A stretch of DNA of 51,022 bases, from positions 1 through 51,022 of the forward strand of contig MEDT01000045.1 of the NCBI GenBank assembly GCA_001724175.1, written 5' to 3'. Below are positions 41,726-51,022 of this stretch, piece after piece. Both the position numbers and the translations under genes were made by a program. The DNA is from Cytophagaceae bacterium SCN 52-12 (GTDB lineage: Bacteria; Bacteroidota; Bacteroidia; Cytophagales; Spirosomataceae). Position 1 is the first letter of the stretch. Each line of letters opens with the position of its first letter. The notes under the pieces are model-generated. The model made no database searches, was not told where the DNA came from, and saw only the letters and a list, made by a program, of their open reading frames with translations.

Positions 41726-41757
41726 CTATCGAAATTAATTTTAAAGTAGTACTTTTC

Positions 41758-41988
41758 TTAGCTCAATTCTCCTATCAGCGGAAACCTTTCGAATACTTTT
41801 TCGGTATGGGGAGCATCCGAAAGCTCGTCTGTCAGGTCTTGCCCGGCCCAGTGTTCATAGTGCTTTCCGTTGTGCCAGAGCCTCGACTGGCTGACGTCGT
41901 AAATCATTCCTTTGTAGGCGCACCAGATCTCTTCTTTGTCCTGGCCGTTTCTGAGGGCCAGCTGCGCTTTGGTGTATCGGGGAAGCAT
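41758..41988 (-). CDS. Small cytochrome b5-like heme-binding domain protein
   Basis: The protein has 76 residues from the ATG at 41988; a longer frame to 42060 is improbable. It begins Y-T-K-A-Q-L-A-L-R-N-G and contains C-A-Y-K-G-M-I-Y-D-V-S-Q-S near residue 28 and L-W-H39-N-G-K-H43-Y-E-H46-W-A-G-Q-D-L-T, the bacterial/archaeal single-domain version of cytochrome b5. Conserved histidines there are expected heme ligands. It is cytoplasmic, with no signal peptide. Its redox partner is unknown. Confidence 0.85.
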   Translation of the reverse strand: MLPRYTKAQLALRNGQDKEEIWCAYKGMIYDVSQSRLWHNGKHYEHWAGQDLTDELSDAPHTEKVFERFPLIGELS

Positions 41989-42081
41989 AGTAAGCCGGCA
42001 AATAGTTGTCAGATAACGGGTTAGTCGGTTTTTGCTAAATATGTATTCAAAACTTATCAAAAATTAAGAATATTTCGTTGT

Positions 42082-42110
42082 TTTGTCAATGTAATATCAT
42101 AGCTACCTTG
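42082..42110 (+). promoter_or_regulatory. Promoter for the lipoprotein gene at 42117
   Basis: TTTG (42082-42085), 18 bases, then TACCTTG (42104-42110), one T short of TAnnTTTG. It ends six bases before the first ATG of the lipoprotein gene, which would again place the start of transcription near the start codon. Confidence 0.5.
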
Positions 42111-42116
42111 ATAATA

Positions 42117-42566
42117 ATGATGAAGCAACTACAGTTGGTATTAGGTCTTACCTTTTCTATTTTGATCCTTGTAGCCGGTTGTAAAGGCAAGAAGAAGCCG
42201 CTTTCCGAGCGGATAGCTAAAGCATGGATTGCAGAAACCGTTAAACATGACAATACGCTGGTATATGAAAAAGGGAACAACGGCAGTTCAGCGCCGGGTT
42301 ACAGCGGTTACCTGCTGATACTCGGCACGGATAATTCCGTAACCCTGACCGAGCTGGAAGGTACTACTTTCACCGGTACGTGGGAGCTGCAGGGAGAAAC
42401 GAGGCTCATTCTCAGGAATCTCGGGCCGGAAGAACCTACAGGCAGCGGCGGGGTGCTCGAGTATACCATCAGATCAGCGGAAGACAACAAGCTGGTGCTT
42501 GTAGGTGTGAAGCCGAGCATCAAGACCGGGAACACGGTGAACGAGTATTCGCTTACGGTGAGATAG
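42117..42566 (+). CDS. Lipocalin-like lipoprotein, hypothetical
   Basis: The protein has 149 residues starting M-M-K-Q-L-Q-L (two ATGs at 42117 and 42120). The signal peptide ends with lipobox L-V-A-G-C (Cys ~21). The mature part is a small beta-rich domain with W-I-A-E-T near residue 36, a Y-S-G-Y-L-L-I-L strand, F-T-G-T-W-E-L-Q-G near 85 and E-Y-T-I-R near 113, as in lipocalin-like domains of Bacteroidota (size and pattern only). The function is unknown. It faces lon with a strong shared terminator in between. Confidence 0.7.
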   Translation: MMKQLQLVLGLTFSILILVAGCKGKKKPLSERIAKAWIAETVKHDNTLVYEKGNNGSSAPGYSGYLLILGTDNSVTLTELEGTTFTGTWELQGETRLILRNLGPEEPTGSGGVLEYTIRSAEDNKLVLVGVKPSIKTGNTVNEYSLTVR

Positions 42567-42581
42567 GGGCCGGGCAAAGCC

Positions 42582-42638
42582 ATTCATAAAAATGAAGGGG
42601 CGGCGATCGCAGATCGCCGCCCCTTCATTTTTATGAAT
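42582..42638. terminator. Bidirectional terminator, 27-bp perfect stem
   Basis: Arms 42582-42608 and 42612-42638 are perfect reverse complements around GCA. The GC core GGGGCGGCGATC is flanked by AT-rich ends, giving T runs (ATTTTTA on either strand), so it works as an intrinsic terminator for the lipoprotein gene on plus and for lon on minus. No mismatches are present. Confidence 0.9.
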
Positions 42639-42645
42639 AAAAACC

Positions 42646-45165
42646 TCAGATCACTACTACCGGTTCCGGATCCCTGGCGGTTTTGCCGCTGCCTGAATCT
42701 TCCAGGATAAATTTCAGCGGGCTGGAAACCTTTTCAGGCAGCAGGGCTATATCGAGCACTTCTTCCACCGTGTCCACGTAATGGAATACCATGTTCTCTA
42801 TATAGCTGGCTTTGACTTCCTCGACATCCTTCCGGTTCCGGCTGCACAGGATGATCTCCCTGACGCCCATTCTGTGGGCCGCCAGGATTTTCTCCTTGAT
42901 CCCGCCGACAGGCAGTACTTTACCTCTCAGTGTGATCTCGCCCGTCATAGCCAGGTAGGGCTTCACTTTGCGCTGCGTGAAAATGGATGCTATGGAAGTA
43001 AGCATCGTAATGCCTGCCGAAGGCCCGTCTTTCGGAACTGCCCCCGCGGGAACATGTATATGAAGATCGTACTGGCTGAATATGCGGTAATCGATGTCCA
43101 GCTGGTCGGAATGTGCCTTCAGGTAGGAAAGTGCCGCGACGGCCGATTCTTTCATCACATCCCCGAGCTGGCCGGAAAGCGTAAGCGTACCGCGGCCCCG
43201 GTGAAGGCTGGATTCGATAGACAGGATCTCACCGCCGACAGATGTCCAGGCGAGGCCTGTAACCACTCCTGCCACGTCTTCATTCTGGTAAATATCTTTG
43301 TCAAAAATCTCGGGGCCCAGGTATTTTTCAATATCTGCGGCTTTGATCGACTTATTGTACGGCTCCTCCATGGCAACCGACCTGGCGATCTTACGTATAA
43401 CACCGCCGATCTTGCGCTCGAGCGTCCGTACGCCCGACTCTCTCGTATAGCCTTCTATGATCCGGAGCAGCCCGCTGTCGTCGATCCTGACATCAGATGT
43501 TTTAAGGCCATGGTCTTTCCGCTGCTTCGGCAGCAGGTATTTTTTGGCGATCTGGAGCTTCTCTTCAATCGTGTAACCGGTAATCTCGATGATTTCCATC
43601 CGGTCCCGAAGCGCATAATTGATGGTGTCAAGGGAATTGGCAGTAGCGATAAACAGGACCCTCGACAGGTCGTACTCCACTTCCAGGTAATTGTCTGTAA
43701 ATGCCGCATTCTGTTCCGGATCCAGGACTTCCAGTAAGGCCGAAGAAGGGTCTCCCCGGAAGTCAGACGAAACTTTGTCAATCTCGTCCAGGATGAACAC
43801 GGGATTGGAAGAACCGGCTTTCTTGATATTGGTAATGATCTTGCCCGGCATGGCGCCGATATAGGTCTTCCGGTGTCCTCTTATTTCCGCTTCGTCGTGG
43901 AGCCCGCCGAGCGCCATACGTACATACTGGCGGTTTAAAGCCTTCGCTACAGATTTTCCCAGGGAAGTTTTCCCGACACCGGGAGGTCCGTAAAGGCAAA
44001 GAATAGGCGCCTTGAGGTTATTCTTCAGCTTGAGCACAGCGAGATATTCAATGATGCGCTCCTTTACTTTTTCGAGCCCGAAATGATCTGCATCCAGGAT
44101 CTTCTGCGCCCGCACCAGGTCAAAATTGTCCTTGGTATAGTGCGCCCAGGGCAGGTCGATCAATGTCTCGAGATAAGTGAGCGTAACAGGATACTCCGGG
44201 GCCATAGGGTTGACCCTGAGCAGCTTCGACAGCTCTTTTTCGAAGTGCTGCATCACCTGGACAGGCCACTTTTTGGAAAGTGCCTTGGCTCGCAGGTCGT
44301 CTATTTCCCGTTCCGGGCTGTCTATACCCAGCTCATCATGCAGCACTTTTATCTGCTGACGGAGGAAATAATCCCGCTGCTGGGCGTCTATGTCGGAGCT
44401 GGCTTTTGTCTGTATTTCCCTTTTCAGCTCCAGCATTTCGATCTCTCTCAGCAACAGCTGGAGCAGGAGGTTGGCTTGCTTCTGCCCGTTTTCCTCTTCC
44501 AGCAGGCCCTGTTTCTCCTTAACATCGACATTCAGGTTGGATGAAAGAAAATGGATGAGAAAAACCGGGCTCTCGATATTGTCCAGCGCGATACGCGCTT
44601 CCTGCGGAATTTCAGGGTTCAGCCTGAAAATCTTGTGCGCGCTGTCGCGCAGCGACTGGATAAGTGCCTTCGACTCTTTCCGGTTACTGTAGGAAAACTT
44701 GTCGAGTATAGGGGTGATCCGTGCTGTGATATTCGGCTCCTCCCTGATGATCTGCTCAATCCTGAACCTCTGGCGTCCCTGTACGATGATGGTTACATTG
44801 CCGTCAGGCAGTGAGATCATTTTAAGAATGTGCGCTACAGTACCGACTTTGAAAATATCTTCGGAGGAAGGATCCTCCTTCTGCGGCTTGGCCTGTGTTA
44901 CAACGCCCAGGATCCGCTGGTTGAAGTCGGCATTCCGGTAGATTCTTTTAACCAGCCGTATGGCTTTTTGCCTCACTACCGTAACCGGAATTACCATCCC
45001 GGGAAAGAGAACGGTTTGCCTGATAGGCAGTATGGCCAGCTCTTCGGGCAGGTTGAGAGGGTCTTCTTTCCCGTCGAGCCCTCCTATCGGAATAATTTCC
45101 AGGCTGTCGAGATCTCCTTCCGGAAGTAGTAACCTGCTGTATATTTCAGAATTTTCAAATTTCAT
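42646..45165 (-). CDS. lon: ATP-dependent protease Lon
   Basis: Lon is the cytoplasmic AAA+ serine protease that degrades misfolded and regulatory proteins. It has 839 residues: LON substrate-binding N-terminal domain ([16 protein letters not shown], ~43-58), coiled-coil middle, AAA+ with Walker [11 protein letters not shown] (~400) and Walker [10 protein letters not shown], and a protease domain with the Ser of K-D-G-P-S-A-G-I (near 717) and the Lys of G-G-I-K-E-K-I-L-A (near 759), spaced ~43 residues as in E. coli Lon. The longer N-terminal extension is normal for Bacteroidota. No heat-shock promoter is recognisable upstream. Confidence 0.97.
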   Translation of the reverse strand: MKFENSEIYSRLLLPEGDLDSLEIIPIGGLDGKEDPLNLPEELAILPIRQTVLFPGMVIPVTVVRQKAIRLVKRIYRNADFNQRILGVVTQAKPQKEDPSSEDIFKVGTVAHILKMISLPDGNVTIIVQGRQRFRIEQIIREEPNITARITPILDKFSYSNRKESKALIQSLRDSAHKIFRLNPEIPQEARIALDNIESPVFLIHFLSSNLNVDVKEKQGLLEEENGQKQANLLLQLLLREIEMLELKREIQTKASSDIDAQQRDYFLRQQIKVLHDELGIDSPEREIDDLRAKALSKKWPVQVMQHFEKELSKLLRVNPMAPEYPVTLTYLETLIDLPWAHYTKDNFDLVRAQKILDADHFGLEKVKERIIEYLAVLKLKNNLKAPILCLYGPPGVGKTSLGKSVAKALNRQYVRMALGGLHDEAEIRGHRKTYIGAMPGKIITNIKKAGSSNPVFILDEIDKVSSDFRGDPSSALLEVLDPEQNAAFTDNYLEVEYDLSRVLFIATANSLDTINYALRDRMEIIEITGYTIEEKLQIAKKYLLPKQRKDHGLKTSDVRIDDSGLLRIIEGYTRESGVRTLERKIGGVIRKIARSVAMEEPYNKSIKAADIEKYLGPEIFDKDIYQNEDVAGVVTGLAWTSVGGEILSIESSLHRGRGTLTLSGQLGDVMKESAVAALSYLKAHSDQLDIDYRIFSQYDLHIHVPAGAVPKDGPSAGITMLTSIASIFTQRKVKPYLAMTGEITLRGKVLPVGGIKEKILAAHRMGVREIILCSRNRKDVEEVKASYIENMVFHYVDTVEEVLDIALLPEKVSSPLKFILEDSGSGKTARDPEPVVVI

Positions 45166-45244
45166 ATATCATGGTGCCAAAAAGGCACAGTTGCAGTTCT
45201 GTTTTCAGAATAATAGGTGTATGTGATAAGGAGAAATAGTTGTA

Positions 45245-45270
45245 CCAGTCTCAACAGTATGTCAGACTGG
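45245..45270. terminator. 7-bp inverted repeat between rseP and lon
   Basis: CCAGTCT (45245-45251) and AGACTGG (45264-45270) pair perfectly around a 12-base loop, 53 bases past the rseP stop on the minus strand and ahead of lon. There is no clear T run. It could be a weak terminator for rseP or an mRNA hairpin in the lon leader. Confidence 0.35.
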
Positions 45271-45322
45271 CGCAAAAACGTAAAATACGCTCCCTCCCCC
45301 TGGAAAAGGCGTAGAAGCTCCG

Positions 45323-46642
45323 CTAAAAAACTACTTTCCAGACATCGTTGAATATCGCGAAGGCCATCAGTCCCAGCAACAGTACCATCCCCACTACCTG
45401 CGCTTTCTCGAGGAACTTATCAGAGGGCTTGTGACCTGAAATCATTTCAAACAGAAGGATCACCGAATGTCCGCCATCCAATGCCGGTATGGGCAGGGCA
45501 TTCATGAATGCAAGAATCATAGAAAGCAGCCCGGTGAGAAACCAGAACTTGCCCCAATCCCACGTACCGCCGAACATCTGCGCAATACCGATAGGACCGC
45601 TCAGCGATTTCGTTGCAGACACTTCTCCGCGGAAAATCTTGCCGAAAGCCTTCACCTGGCTGAAAACCGCGTTAAAGGCGGTCTGGGTTCCTACGGCAAC
45701 CGCCTGCGGGAAAGTATAGTCGATTTTGATATAGTTCAGGAGGAACCTGGCTGCAAAGCCGATGGTGCCCTCTTCGCTCACCGGTACGGAAACGGTCAAA
45801 GTGTCATGGCTGCGGATAACAGAAAGCGCTGCTGTTTCTCCTTTAAGCTCCTCGAGCTTCTTTTTGAAGACCTGGAAATAGGGAGTGGGCTCATTGTTGA
45901 CGGCAATGATCTGGTCGTCTTTTTTCAGGCCGGCTTTTTCGGCGGGCTGGCCCGGTGTAAGCTCTCCTATCACAAAAGGGGCTCCGGGCTGGATAAAGCT
46001 GCTCCTGCTGCCTGGCTCGGAAAGCTTCTCAATGAAGTTGTTCGGAACGTCTATCCTGATCTCCTTCCCGTCGCGAAGCACGGTATAGTAGCTGTTGCTG
46101 CCCAGGAATATATCGGAAGAGGTGACGGCTTCTTCGAAGCTCTCAAAATCCTTGCCGTTTATTTTAATAATACGGTCGCCGGTTTTCAGCCCGATTTCTT
46201 CCGCCAGCTCGCTGGCGAATATCCCGTATTTGTTTACCTCATCCTTGGTAATATACTCCTTGCCGTTGGTATAGGAGATGCCGATGAAAATGATGATCCC
46301 TACTATGATGTTGACGATAATGCCGCCGAGCATCACGATAAGGCGTTGCCAGGCGGGTTTGGAACGGAACTCCCAGGGCTGAGGCGGCCTGTTCATCTGC
46401 TCCTTGTCCATCGATTCGTCTATCATTCCCGATATTTTCACGAAACCGCCCAGCGGAATGGCCCCGATCCCGTATTCAGTTTCCCCTTTGGTAATGCTCC
46501 AGACTTTAGGCGGGAAGCCTATAAAGTATTTTTCAACCCGCATTCCAAACATCTTGGCGGCAAGCAAATGCCCCAGTTCATGCAGCCCCACTATTATGGA
46601 CAAGCCTAAAAGCAGCTGTCCTACCATTACCAAAATTTCCAT
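45323..46642 (-). CDS. rseP: Site-2 intramembrane zinc metalloprotease RseP
   Basis: The protein has 439 residues. RseP cleaves anti-sigma factors and signal-peptide remnants within the inner membrane. The zinc site H21-E-L-G-H25 lies in the first helix, followed by G-M-R-V-E-K-Y-F-I-G-F-P-P; two PDZ-like segments span roughly 130-300; and the third zinc ligand is in I-P-A-L-D-G-G-H-S near residue 387. The long periplasmic stretch is usual. dxr, commonly its neighbour in other phyla, is absent. It has its own consensus promoter about 200 bases upstream. Confidence 0.95.
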   Translation of the reverse strand: MEILVMVGQLLLGLSIIVGLHELGHLLAAKMFGMRVEKYFIGFPPKVWSITKGETEYGIGAIPLGGFVKISGMIDESMDKEQMNRPPQPWEFRSKPAWQRLIVMLGGIIVNIIVGIIIFIGISYTNGKEYITKDEVNKYGIFASELAEEIGLKTGDRIIKINGKDFESFEEAVTSSDIFLGSNSYYTVLRDGKEIRIDVPNNFIEKLSEPGSRSSFIQPGAPFVIGELTPGQPAEKAGLKKDDQIIAVNNEPTPYFQVFKKKLEELKGETAALSVIRSHDTLTVSVPVSEEGTIGFAARFLLNYIKIDYTFPQAVAVGTQTAFNAVFSQVKAFGKIFRGEVSATKSLSGPIGIAQMFGGTWDWGKFWFLTGLLSMILAFMNALPIPALDGGHSVILLFEMISGHKPSDKFLEKAQVVGMVLLLGLMAFAIFNDVWKVVF

Positions 46643-46989
46643 CGAAAGTTGTTAAATCCTGACTAAAATATGCTAAACAGATGTAAACTATAATAAATCC
46701 ATGCCAACAGCAAACAATACTGCCGTTTTTGCAGGCTCCCGGTCAAATGCCTCTTTTCGGGATATTCGCATTTTCATCCCGGAATGTTGAACGGAGTTTC
46801 TCCTGAAAAGGATCTTTCCCCTTGCAGGGAAGTACAATGCCGCAAAGTTAGCTAAAAAAGAAGTGTACAAATATGAAATAAGCAAGAGGGGGATGTAAGT
46901 CGAGAGAAGGATGTAATAAAGTGTAAAGAATCTGAGCTTTTACCTGAATAGCTTTAAGGCCGGAATCTTACTATTATAACGTTCTTTTA
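46643..46989. other. Intergenic region of 347 bp between uvrA and rseP
   Basis: No credible gene is seen. On the minus strand it holds the rseP promoter (46843-46871), a ~200-base leader and, in that leader, a small hairpin (GGGAT 46759-46763 with ATCCC 46776-46780, extended with a bulge by TTC and GAA). An ORF of 65 codons at 46688-46885 overlaps the promoter and lacks any feature of a real protein. Confidence 0.5.
46843..46871 (-). promoter_or_regulatory. Consensus Bacteroidota promoter for rseP
   Basis: On the minus strand TTTG (46868-46871) is followed after 17 bases by TAACTTTG (46843-46850), a full match to TTTG-N17-23-TAnnTTTG. Transcription would start near 46838, giving a leader of about 195 bases before the rseP start at 46642. 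Confidence 0.75.
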
Positions 46990-49851
46990 CTATACCTGGT
47001 TCCGGGTATTTAATTTCTCCCGCAAAAACTCCGCCGTATGGTTCCCGGTCAGCTGCGCCATTTCCTCCGGCGTCCCTTCGAAAGTGATATTTCCACCCCT
47101 TTCTCCGCCTTCCGGGCCCAGGTCGATAATCCAGTCAGCCGATTTAATGATTTCCATATTATGCTCGATCACGATCACCGTATCACCCTGGTCGACCAGG
47201 GCATTGATGGACGCGAGCAGCTTCCTGATATCGTGAAAATGAAGGCCGGTCGTGGGTTCGTCGAAAATGAACAGCGTTTTCCCTCTCGAGGCATTGCCTT
47301 TTCCCAGGAAAGACGCCAGCTTCACGCGCTGGGCTTCTCCTCCCGATAAGGTATTGGACGACTGTCCCAGCTGCACGTAGCCCAGCCCGACATCCTGCAG
47401 GGGCTTCAGCCTTTCCACGAGCTTTTTGTCAGAATCGCGAAAGTAGGCAATGGCATCGTCGACGGTCATACCGAGAATATCGGTGATATCCTTGTCCCGG
47501 TATTTTACATCGAGGATCTCCTGCTTGAATCTTTTCCCGCCGCAGCCTTCGCAGGTAAGGTAAAGATCCGCCATAAACTGCATTTCGACTTTTACCTGTC
47601 CTTCTCCCTGGCAGACCTCGCAGCGCCCGCCTTCCACGTTAAAAGAGAAGTGGCTCGGCTTGTAGCCGCGCGACTTTGAAAGCGGCTGCTCGGCCATCAC
47701 CTGCCTGAGGTAATCGTAAGCCTTGATGTAGGTGACGGGATTAGACCTGGAAGATTTCCCGATAGGATTCTGATCTACCATTTCTATGGCGTCTACCCTG
47801 TGAAGGCTGCCTGATAGCTCCGAGAATTTCCCGAGATCATCGTTAAATTCGCCTTTTGCTCGCATCAGGGCAGGATACAGCACTTTCCTGATAAGGGTAG
47901 ATTTCCCGGAGCCGCTCACACCGGTTACGACCGTCAGCAGCCCCAGCGGAAACCTGACGTCCACGTTCCGGAGATTGTTTTCCGAAGCGCCGCGAAGCTC
48001 GATGAAATCCCGCATTTTGCGCCTTACCGGCGGTATATCGACCGAATCCAGCCCGAGCAGAAAAGCGATGGTATGGCTTCTGCTGAAAGGCGGCGAGCCA
48101 GGATCGATAGATTTGATCTTCTCCCAATCGCCCTGGAAAACAAGCTCACCGCCGTGGCTGCCCGCTTCCGGGCCTATATCTATGATCTGGTCGGCAGCAC
48201 GCATGATCTCTTCCTCGTGCTCGACCACGATCACCGTATTCCCCAGGTCGCGGAGCGATTCCAGGACGCTGATCAGCTGCCGGGTGTCGCGGGGATGCAG
48301 GCCGATGCTCGGCTCGTCGAGAATGTACATCGACCCGACCAGCGCGCTGCCGAGCGAAGTAGCCAGCTTGATGCGCTGGAATTCTCCGCCTGACAAGGTG
48401 CTCGTCAGCCGGTTGAGCGTGAGATACCCGAGCCCTACCCGCTCCATGTATTCGAGCCTCTTCTGTATTTCGGTCAATATGCGCCTGCCTACCTCAGCCT
48501 TGTACTCGCTCAGGCTCACGCCCCTGAAAAAGCCGGCCGCATCTCCTATGGGCATCAGGACAAGGTCTGTAATGGAATGGCCGTTGATCTTGACGTACGA
48601 AGCGTCCTTGCGCAGCCGGGACCCCCTGCAGTCGGGACAGACCGTACGGCCGCGATAGCGGGACAGAAGCACCCGGTACTGGATTTTGTGGGTCTGCCTC
48701 TCCAGCTCCTCGAAAAAGTCATTTAAGCCCGTAAAATACTGATTCCCCGTCCAAAGCAGCTCTTTTTCAGCATCCGATAAGTCTTTGTACGGCCGGTGTA
48801 TAGGGAAGTCGAACCTGATCCCGTTGGCAAGAAGGGGTTTGAGCCACTCCGACATTTTGTCGGTTCGCCATGGCGCGATCGCTCCTTCATAGACCGATAG
48901 CGTTTTATCCGGGATCACCAGGTCAGGGTCTATGCCCAGCACTTTCCCGAACCCCTCGCAACGCTTGCAGGCGCCGTAAGGGTTGTTAAAGCTGAACAGG
49001 TTGACGCTGGGCTCTTCGAAGCTGATGCCGTCCAGCTCGAATTTATCGGAAAATGTTTTCCTTTCTCCGCCCATCACCTCAACGATGCAGACCGATTCTC
49101 CTTCGAAGAAGGCAGTCTGCACGGAATCGGAGATGCGGTACTGGGTTGCTTCATCATCGTGCCTGACGGCCACCCGGTCGATCAGGATGAGGTACTCCGC
49201 ATCGGTAGCCGTCTGCCCTGCGGCCAGGATATCTTCTATTTCCCTGGTTTCGCCGTCAACGACCACGCGGTTGTAGCCTTTGGAAAGCAGTATATTCAGC
49301 TCGCCGGCCAGGGTACGGCCTTCGCGTACGAGCAGAGGCGCGAGGATGAGGACCCTGGTTTTGTCTTCAAACCCGAGTATGTAATCGACAACATCGGTTA
49401 CCGTATCTTTTTTTACTTCCTGTCCCGATACGGGGGAATAGGTAACGCCTACCCGCGCGAAAAGGAGCTTCAGGTAATCATATATCTCTGTGGTGGTGCC
49501 GACGGTCGACCGGGGATTCCTGGTATTTACCTTCTGCTCAATAGCGATGGCGGGCGAGATGCCCCTGATGTACTCGACTTCGGGCTTTTCCATCCTGCCC
49601 AGGAACTGTCGCGCATAGCTGCTCAGGCTTTCGACGTACATCCGCTGTCCCTCGGCAAAGAGGGTGTCAAAAGCCAGGGAGGACTTTCCCGAGCCCGAAA
49701 GCCCGGTAATCACCACCAGCTTGTTTCTCGGAATGGCAACGTCGATATTTTTAAGGTTATTAACCTTTGCTCCTTTGATGATGATGTATTTCCTGGCGTC
49801 CAGTGTTTCTATTGACGCTTCACCCGTTTCCAAGAGAGATTGAACTGGCAT
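46990..49851 (-). CDS. uvrA: Excinuclease ABC subunit A
   Basis: UvrA is the damage-recognition ATPase of nucleotide excision repair, 953 residues. Two ABC modules are present: first Walker [10 protein letters not shown] (~55) and second G-V-S-G-S-G-K-S-T (near 650). Two zinc fingers are visible (C-K-R-C near 290 and C-P-D-C in the first half; C-E-V-C and C-E-G-C near 750), and signature motifs L-S-G-G-E occur twice ([10 protein letters not shown] and [10 protein letters not shown]). The start at 49851 gives a slightly extended N-terminus; a later in-frame start is possible. uvrB and uvrC are not in the window. Confidence 0.97.
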   Translation of the reverse strand: MPVQSLLETGEASIETLDARKYIIIKGAKVNNLKNIDVAIPRNKLVVITGLSGSGKSSLAFDTLFAEGQRMYVESLSSYARQFLGRMEKPEVEYIRGISPAIAIEQKVNTRNPRSTVGTTTEIYDYLKLLFARVGVTYSPVSGQEVKKDTVTDVVDYILGFEDKTRVLILAPLLVREGRTLAGELNILLSKGYNRVVVDGETREIEDILAAGQTATDAEYLILIDRVAVRHDDEATQYRISDSVQTAFFEGESVCIVEVMGGERKTFSDKFELDGISFEEPSVNLFSFNNPYGACKRCEGFGKVLGIDPDLVIPDKTLSVYEGAIAPWRTDKMSEWLKPLLANGIRFDFPIHRPYKDLSDAEKELLWTGNQYFTGLNDFFEELERQTHKIQYRVLLSRYRGRTVCPDCRGSRLRKDASYVKINGHSITDLVLMPIGDAAGFFRGVSLSEYKAEVGRRILTEIQKRLEYMERVGLGYLTLNRLTSTLSGGEFQRIKLATSLGSALVGSMYILDEPSIGLHPRDTRQLISVLESLRDLGNTVIVVEHEEEIMRAADQIIDIGPEAGSHGGELVFQGDWEKIKSIDPGSPPFSRSHTIAFLLGLDSVDIPPVRRKMRDFIELRGASENNLRNVDVRFPLGLLTVVTGVSGSGKSTLIRKVLYPALMRAKGEFNDDLGKFSELSGSLHRVDAIEMVDQNPIGKSSRSNPVTYIKAYDYLRQVMAEQPLSKSRGYKPSHFSFNVEGGRCEVCQGEGQVKVEMQFMADLYLTCEGCGGKRFKQEILDVKYRDKDITDILGMTVDDAIAYFRDSDKKLVERLKPLQDVGLGYVQLGQSSNTLSGGEAQRVKLASFLGKGNASRGKTLFIFDEPTTGLHFHDIRKLLASINALVDQGDTVIVIEHNMEIIKSADWIIDLGPEGGERGGNITFEGTPEEMAQLTGNHTAEFLREKLNTRNQV

Positions 49852-50057
49852 GTATTATTGTTAATTGCCGGGGCTTCCTTATACCCCATTTGTATCTAAC
49901 CACTTTTCGGGTAAATTAGTTTGGTTTGGCGAGAATTCCTTATAGCGGCAGCCGGATGTCGGAAATCAGCCGTCAGCCCTTAAGAAACGACTCCCTCTCC
50001 TGGTCAGGCGAGGTTCCGGGGGTAAGGTGGCTTTACAAATTAATTGCCTTCCGAACT

Positions 50058-50087
50058 TTTGTTTATAATTGAATTACCATATCTTTG
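50058..50087 (+). promoter_or_regulatory. Consensus Bacteroidota promoter for rpmH-rnpA
   Basis: TTTG (50058-50061), 18 bases, then TATCTTTG (50080-50087) is a full TTTG-N18-TAnnTTTG match. The start of transcription near 50093 leaves a leader of about 50 bases before rpmH. The rest of the 290-bp gap between uvrA and rpmH shows no gene. Confidence 0.8.
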
Positions 50088-50141
50088 CAAGCCCAAATTT
50101 AAGATGGATCAGGGATTTAGAGATATAATTTTGATTATCAG

Positions 50142-50300
50142 ATGAAACGTACGTATCAACCATCGAACCGCAAAAGAAGAAACAAGCACGGGTTCCGTTC
50201 ACGGATGGAAACACCAGGCGGTCGCAAGGTATTGGCTTCCCGCCGCAGGAAGGGACGCTGGAAGTTATCTGTGTCAGACGAAAAGCGTCATAAACAGTAA
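50142..50300 (+). CDS. rpmH: 50S ribosomal protein L34
   Basis: This is a 52-residue basic ribosomal protein, recognisable from start to end: [12 protein letters not shown], then [15 protein letters not shown] and R-R-R-K-G-R. L34 binds 23S rRNA. As in most bacteria it is followed directly by rnpA (2 bases apart), with its own strong promoter upstream. Confidence 0.98.
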   Translation: MKRTYQPSNRKRRNKHGFRSRMETPGGRKVLASRRRKGRWKLSVSDEKRHKQ

Positions 50301-50302
50301 TA

Positions 50303-50728
50303 TTGAAACAAACGTTTGGCAAGTCCGAAAGGCTCTGCAGCCGGCGGATTATTGACAGGCTATTTGCGAGAGGTAGTACGGAAGTAAAAACGTTCTACCT
50401 CTTTCCGTTTCGTGTGCTTTATCTAAGCGATGAAACGCAAACTTCCCTATTGCCCCAGGTGTTGTTCTCTGTCTCACGGAGAAATTTTAAGCGTGCCGTA
50501 GACCGGAACCTGATCCGGCGCCGTTGCCGGGAGGCTTATCGCAAAAATAAATTCCTGATTGCAGACCTTCCCTCCGGGGCGCGCCCGGCGTATATCGCTT
50601 TTTTATATATTGCAAAAGAAAAGCTGGATTTCGGCGTTATTGAAAACGGGATGACGGGGCTTTTTAAAAAAATGAGTGCCGGCCGGCCGGGTTCCGGCAA
50701 ACGGAAAGCTGAGCCCGGCAATTCCTGA
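50303..50728 (+). CDS. rnpA: Ribonuclease P protein component
   Basis: RnpA is the protein partner of the RNase P ribozyme that matures tRNA 5' ends. It has 141 residues. The start is TTG at 50303, two bases after the rpmH stop, chosen because L-K-Q-T-F-G-K-S-E-R-L-C matches the usual beginning. The RNR motif K-R-A-V-D-R-N-L-I-R-R-R-C-R-E-A-Y-R is intact near residues 62-80. The C-terminal tail (G-R-P-G-S-G-K-R-K) is lineage-specific. It is co-transcribed with rpmH. Confidence 0.97.
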   Translation: MKQTFGKSERLCSRRIIDRLFARGSTEVKTFYLFPFRVLYLSDETQTSLLPQVLFSVSRRNFKRAVDRNLIRRRCREAYRKNKFLIADLPSGARPAYIAFLYIAKEKLDFGVIENGMTGLFKKMSAGRPGSGKRKAEPGNS

Positions 50729-50774
50729 GTGCCCTCTGTATGTTCGGGGAGAATACTTCAAATTTTTTTCAGAA

Positions 50775-51022
50775 ATGGGATCATTGATAAAAAAAGGCTG
50801 GTGGGTAGCGGTAGCGCTGCTCGGCATTGCTGCGTGGTCGTTTAAAAATGACGACCGGCTTTTTGAAATAGCCAGGAACCTGGATATTTACGCATCACTG
50901 TATAAAGAGCTCAATACCTATTACGTCGACGACGTAAATCCGAATACGGTCATTAAAACCAGTATAGACGCTATGTTGGAGTCGCTGGATCCTTATACCG
51001 TTTATTATGCGGAAGACGACAT
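50775..51022 (+). CDS. S41 family C-terminal processing peptidase, N-terminal part (truncated by window end)
   Basis: 82 codons are visible. The N-terminus has a basic start and one hydrophobic segment (G-W-W-V-A-V-A-L-L-G-I-A-A-W), acting as a signal anchor. It is followed by F-E-I-A-R-N-L-D-I-Y-A-S-L-Y-K-E-L-N and S-L-D-P-Y-T-V-Y-Y, the well-conserved opening of CtpA-like S41 proteases of Bacteroidota. The PDZ and catalytic regions lie outside the window. The gene begins 46 bases after rnpA, an order common in this phylum. Confidence 0.85.
   Translation, partial: MGSLIKKGWWVAVALLGIAAWSFKNDDRLFEIARNLDIYASLYKELNTYYVDDVNPNTVIKTSIDAMLESLDPYTVYYAEDD

Noticed and set aside
46688..46885. 65-codon minus-strand ORF between uvrA and rseP
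   Set aside because: The consensus rseP promoter lies inside it and the translation has no domain or signal.
1..51022. tRNA, rRNA or other structured RNA genes and insertion sequences
   Set aside because: I looked in the gaps between genes for TpsiC-like GTTCRA motifs, transposase frames and terminal repeats and found none that hold up. A covariance-model scan would be needed to be sure.

Overview
The window is a chromosomal segment from a member of the Bacteroidota with a fairly high GC content. Several signals support this: a GldB-type gliding lipoprotein, a PorP/SprF-family outer-membrane protein next to a giant secreted protein ending in a gliding-motility-associated (type IX secretion, type B) sorting domain, a bacterial geranylgeranylglyceryl-phosphate synthase, a fused HisIE, and promoters of the TTTG / TAnnTTTG type in front of rpmH and rseP. 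The genus cannot be fixed from the sequence alone. There is no transposase, integrase, CRISPR array, rRNA or tRNA that I could find.

Layout. 1-840: the 3' end of a membrane glycosyltransferase 2 gene that runs in frame into a lipoprotein-like tail. 916-3371: a small accessory-looking block with two divergent HTH regulators (one with a degenerate S24 peptidase domain) flanked by two small helical proteins of unknown function that may be related. 3709-9993: a secreted hypothetical protein and an RND efflux operon (adaptor, pump, outer-membrane channel). 10098-17290, nearly all on the minus strand: a secreted EEP-family hydrolase, glycerol kinase, a membrane-anchored MutS-like ATPase, an ABC exporter and GldB. 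17341-20517: a histidine attenuator followed by hisH-hisA-hisF-hisIE. 20606-23476: three small membrane proteins, GGGP synthase and a HAD hydrolase. 23520-28647: YifB, a ParDE-like toxin-antitoxin pair whose toxin is frameshifted, and a sulfur module (TauE/SafE exporter, metallo-beta-lactamase/rhodanese protein, heme-binding DUF3365 lipoprotein). 28757-33682: the PorP/SprF protein and, divergently, a 1199-residue type IX cargo protein. 33707-42566: ruvB, small proteins, an exported TIM-barrel protein, a ChbG-type deacetylase, a SNF2 helicase, pnuC, a cytochrome-b5-like protein and a lipoprotein. 42646-51022: lon, rseP and uvrA (minus), then rpmH, rnpA and the start of an S41 protease (plus).

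The most interesting signals are regulatory and structural. (1) A 24-codon leader ORF (17354-17428) with four His codons lies in front of a terminator whose left arm can alternatively pair with the 3' part of the leader ORF. This is the layout of a ribosome-mediated his attenuator. (2) Between that attenuator and hisH lies a seven-unit 23-bp tandem array enclosed by a perfect 18-bp inverted repeat. Two other intergenic regions (10953-11043 and 28665-28746) hold the same kind of object: a palindrome in which one or both arms have been tandemly amplified. (3) The ParE-like toxin has a clean one-base frameshift in a C run. (4) An in-frame junction joins the glycosyltransferase to a lipoprotein-like sequence. 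Conserved housekeeping genes (lon, uvrA, ruvB, rpmH, rnpA, his genes) look intact.
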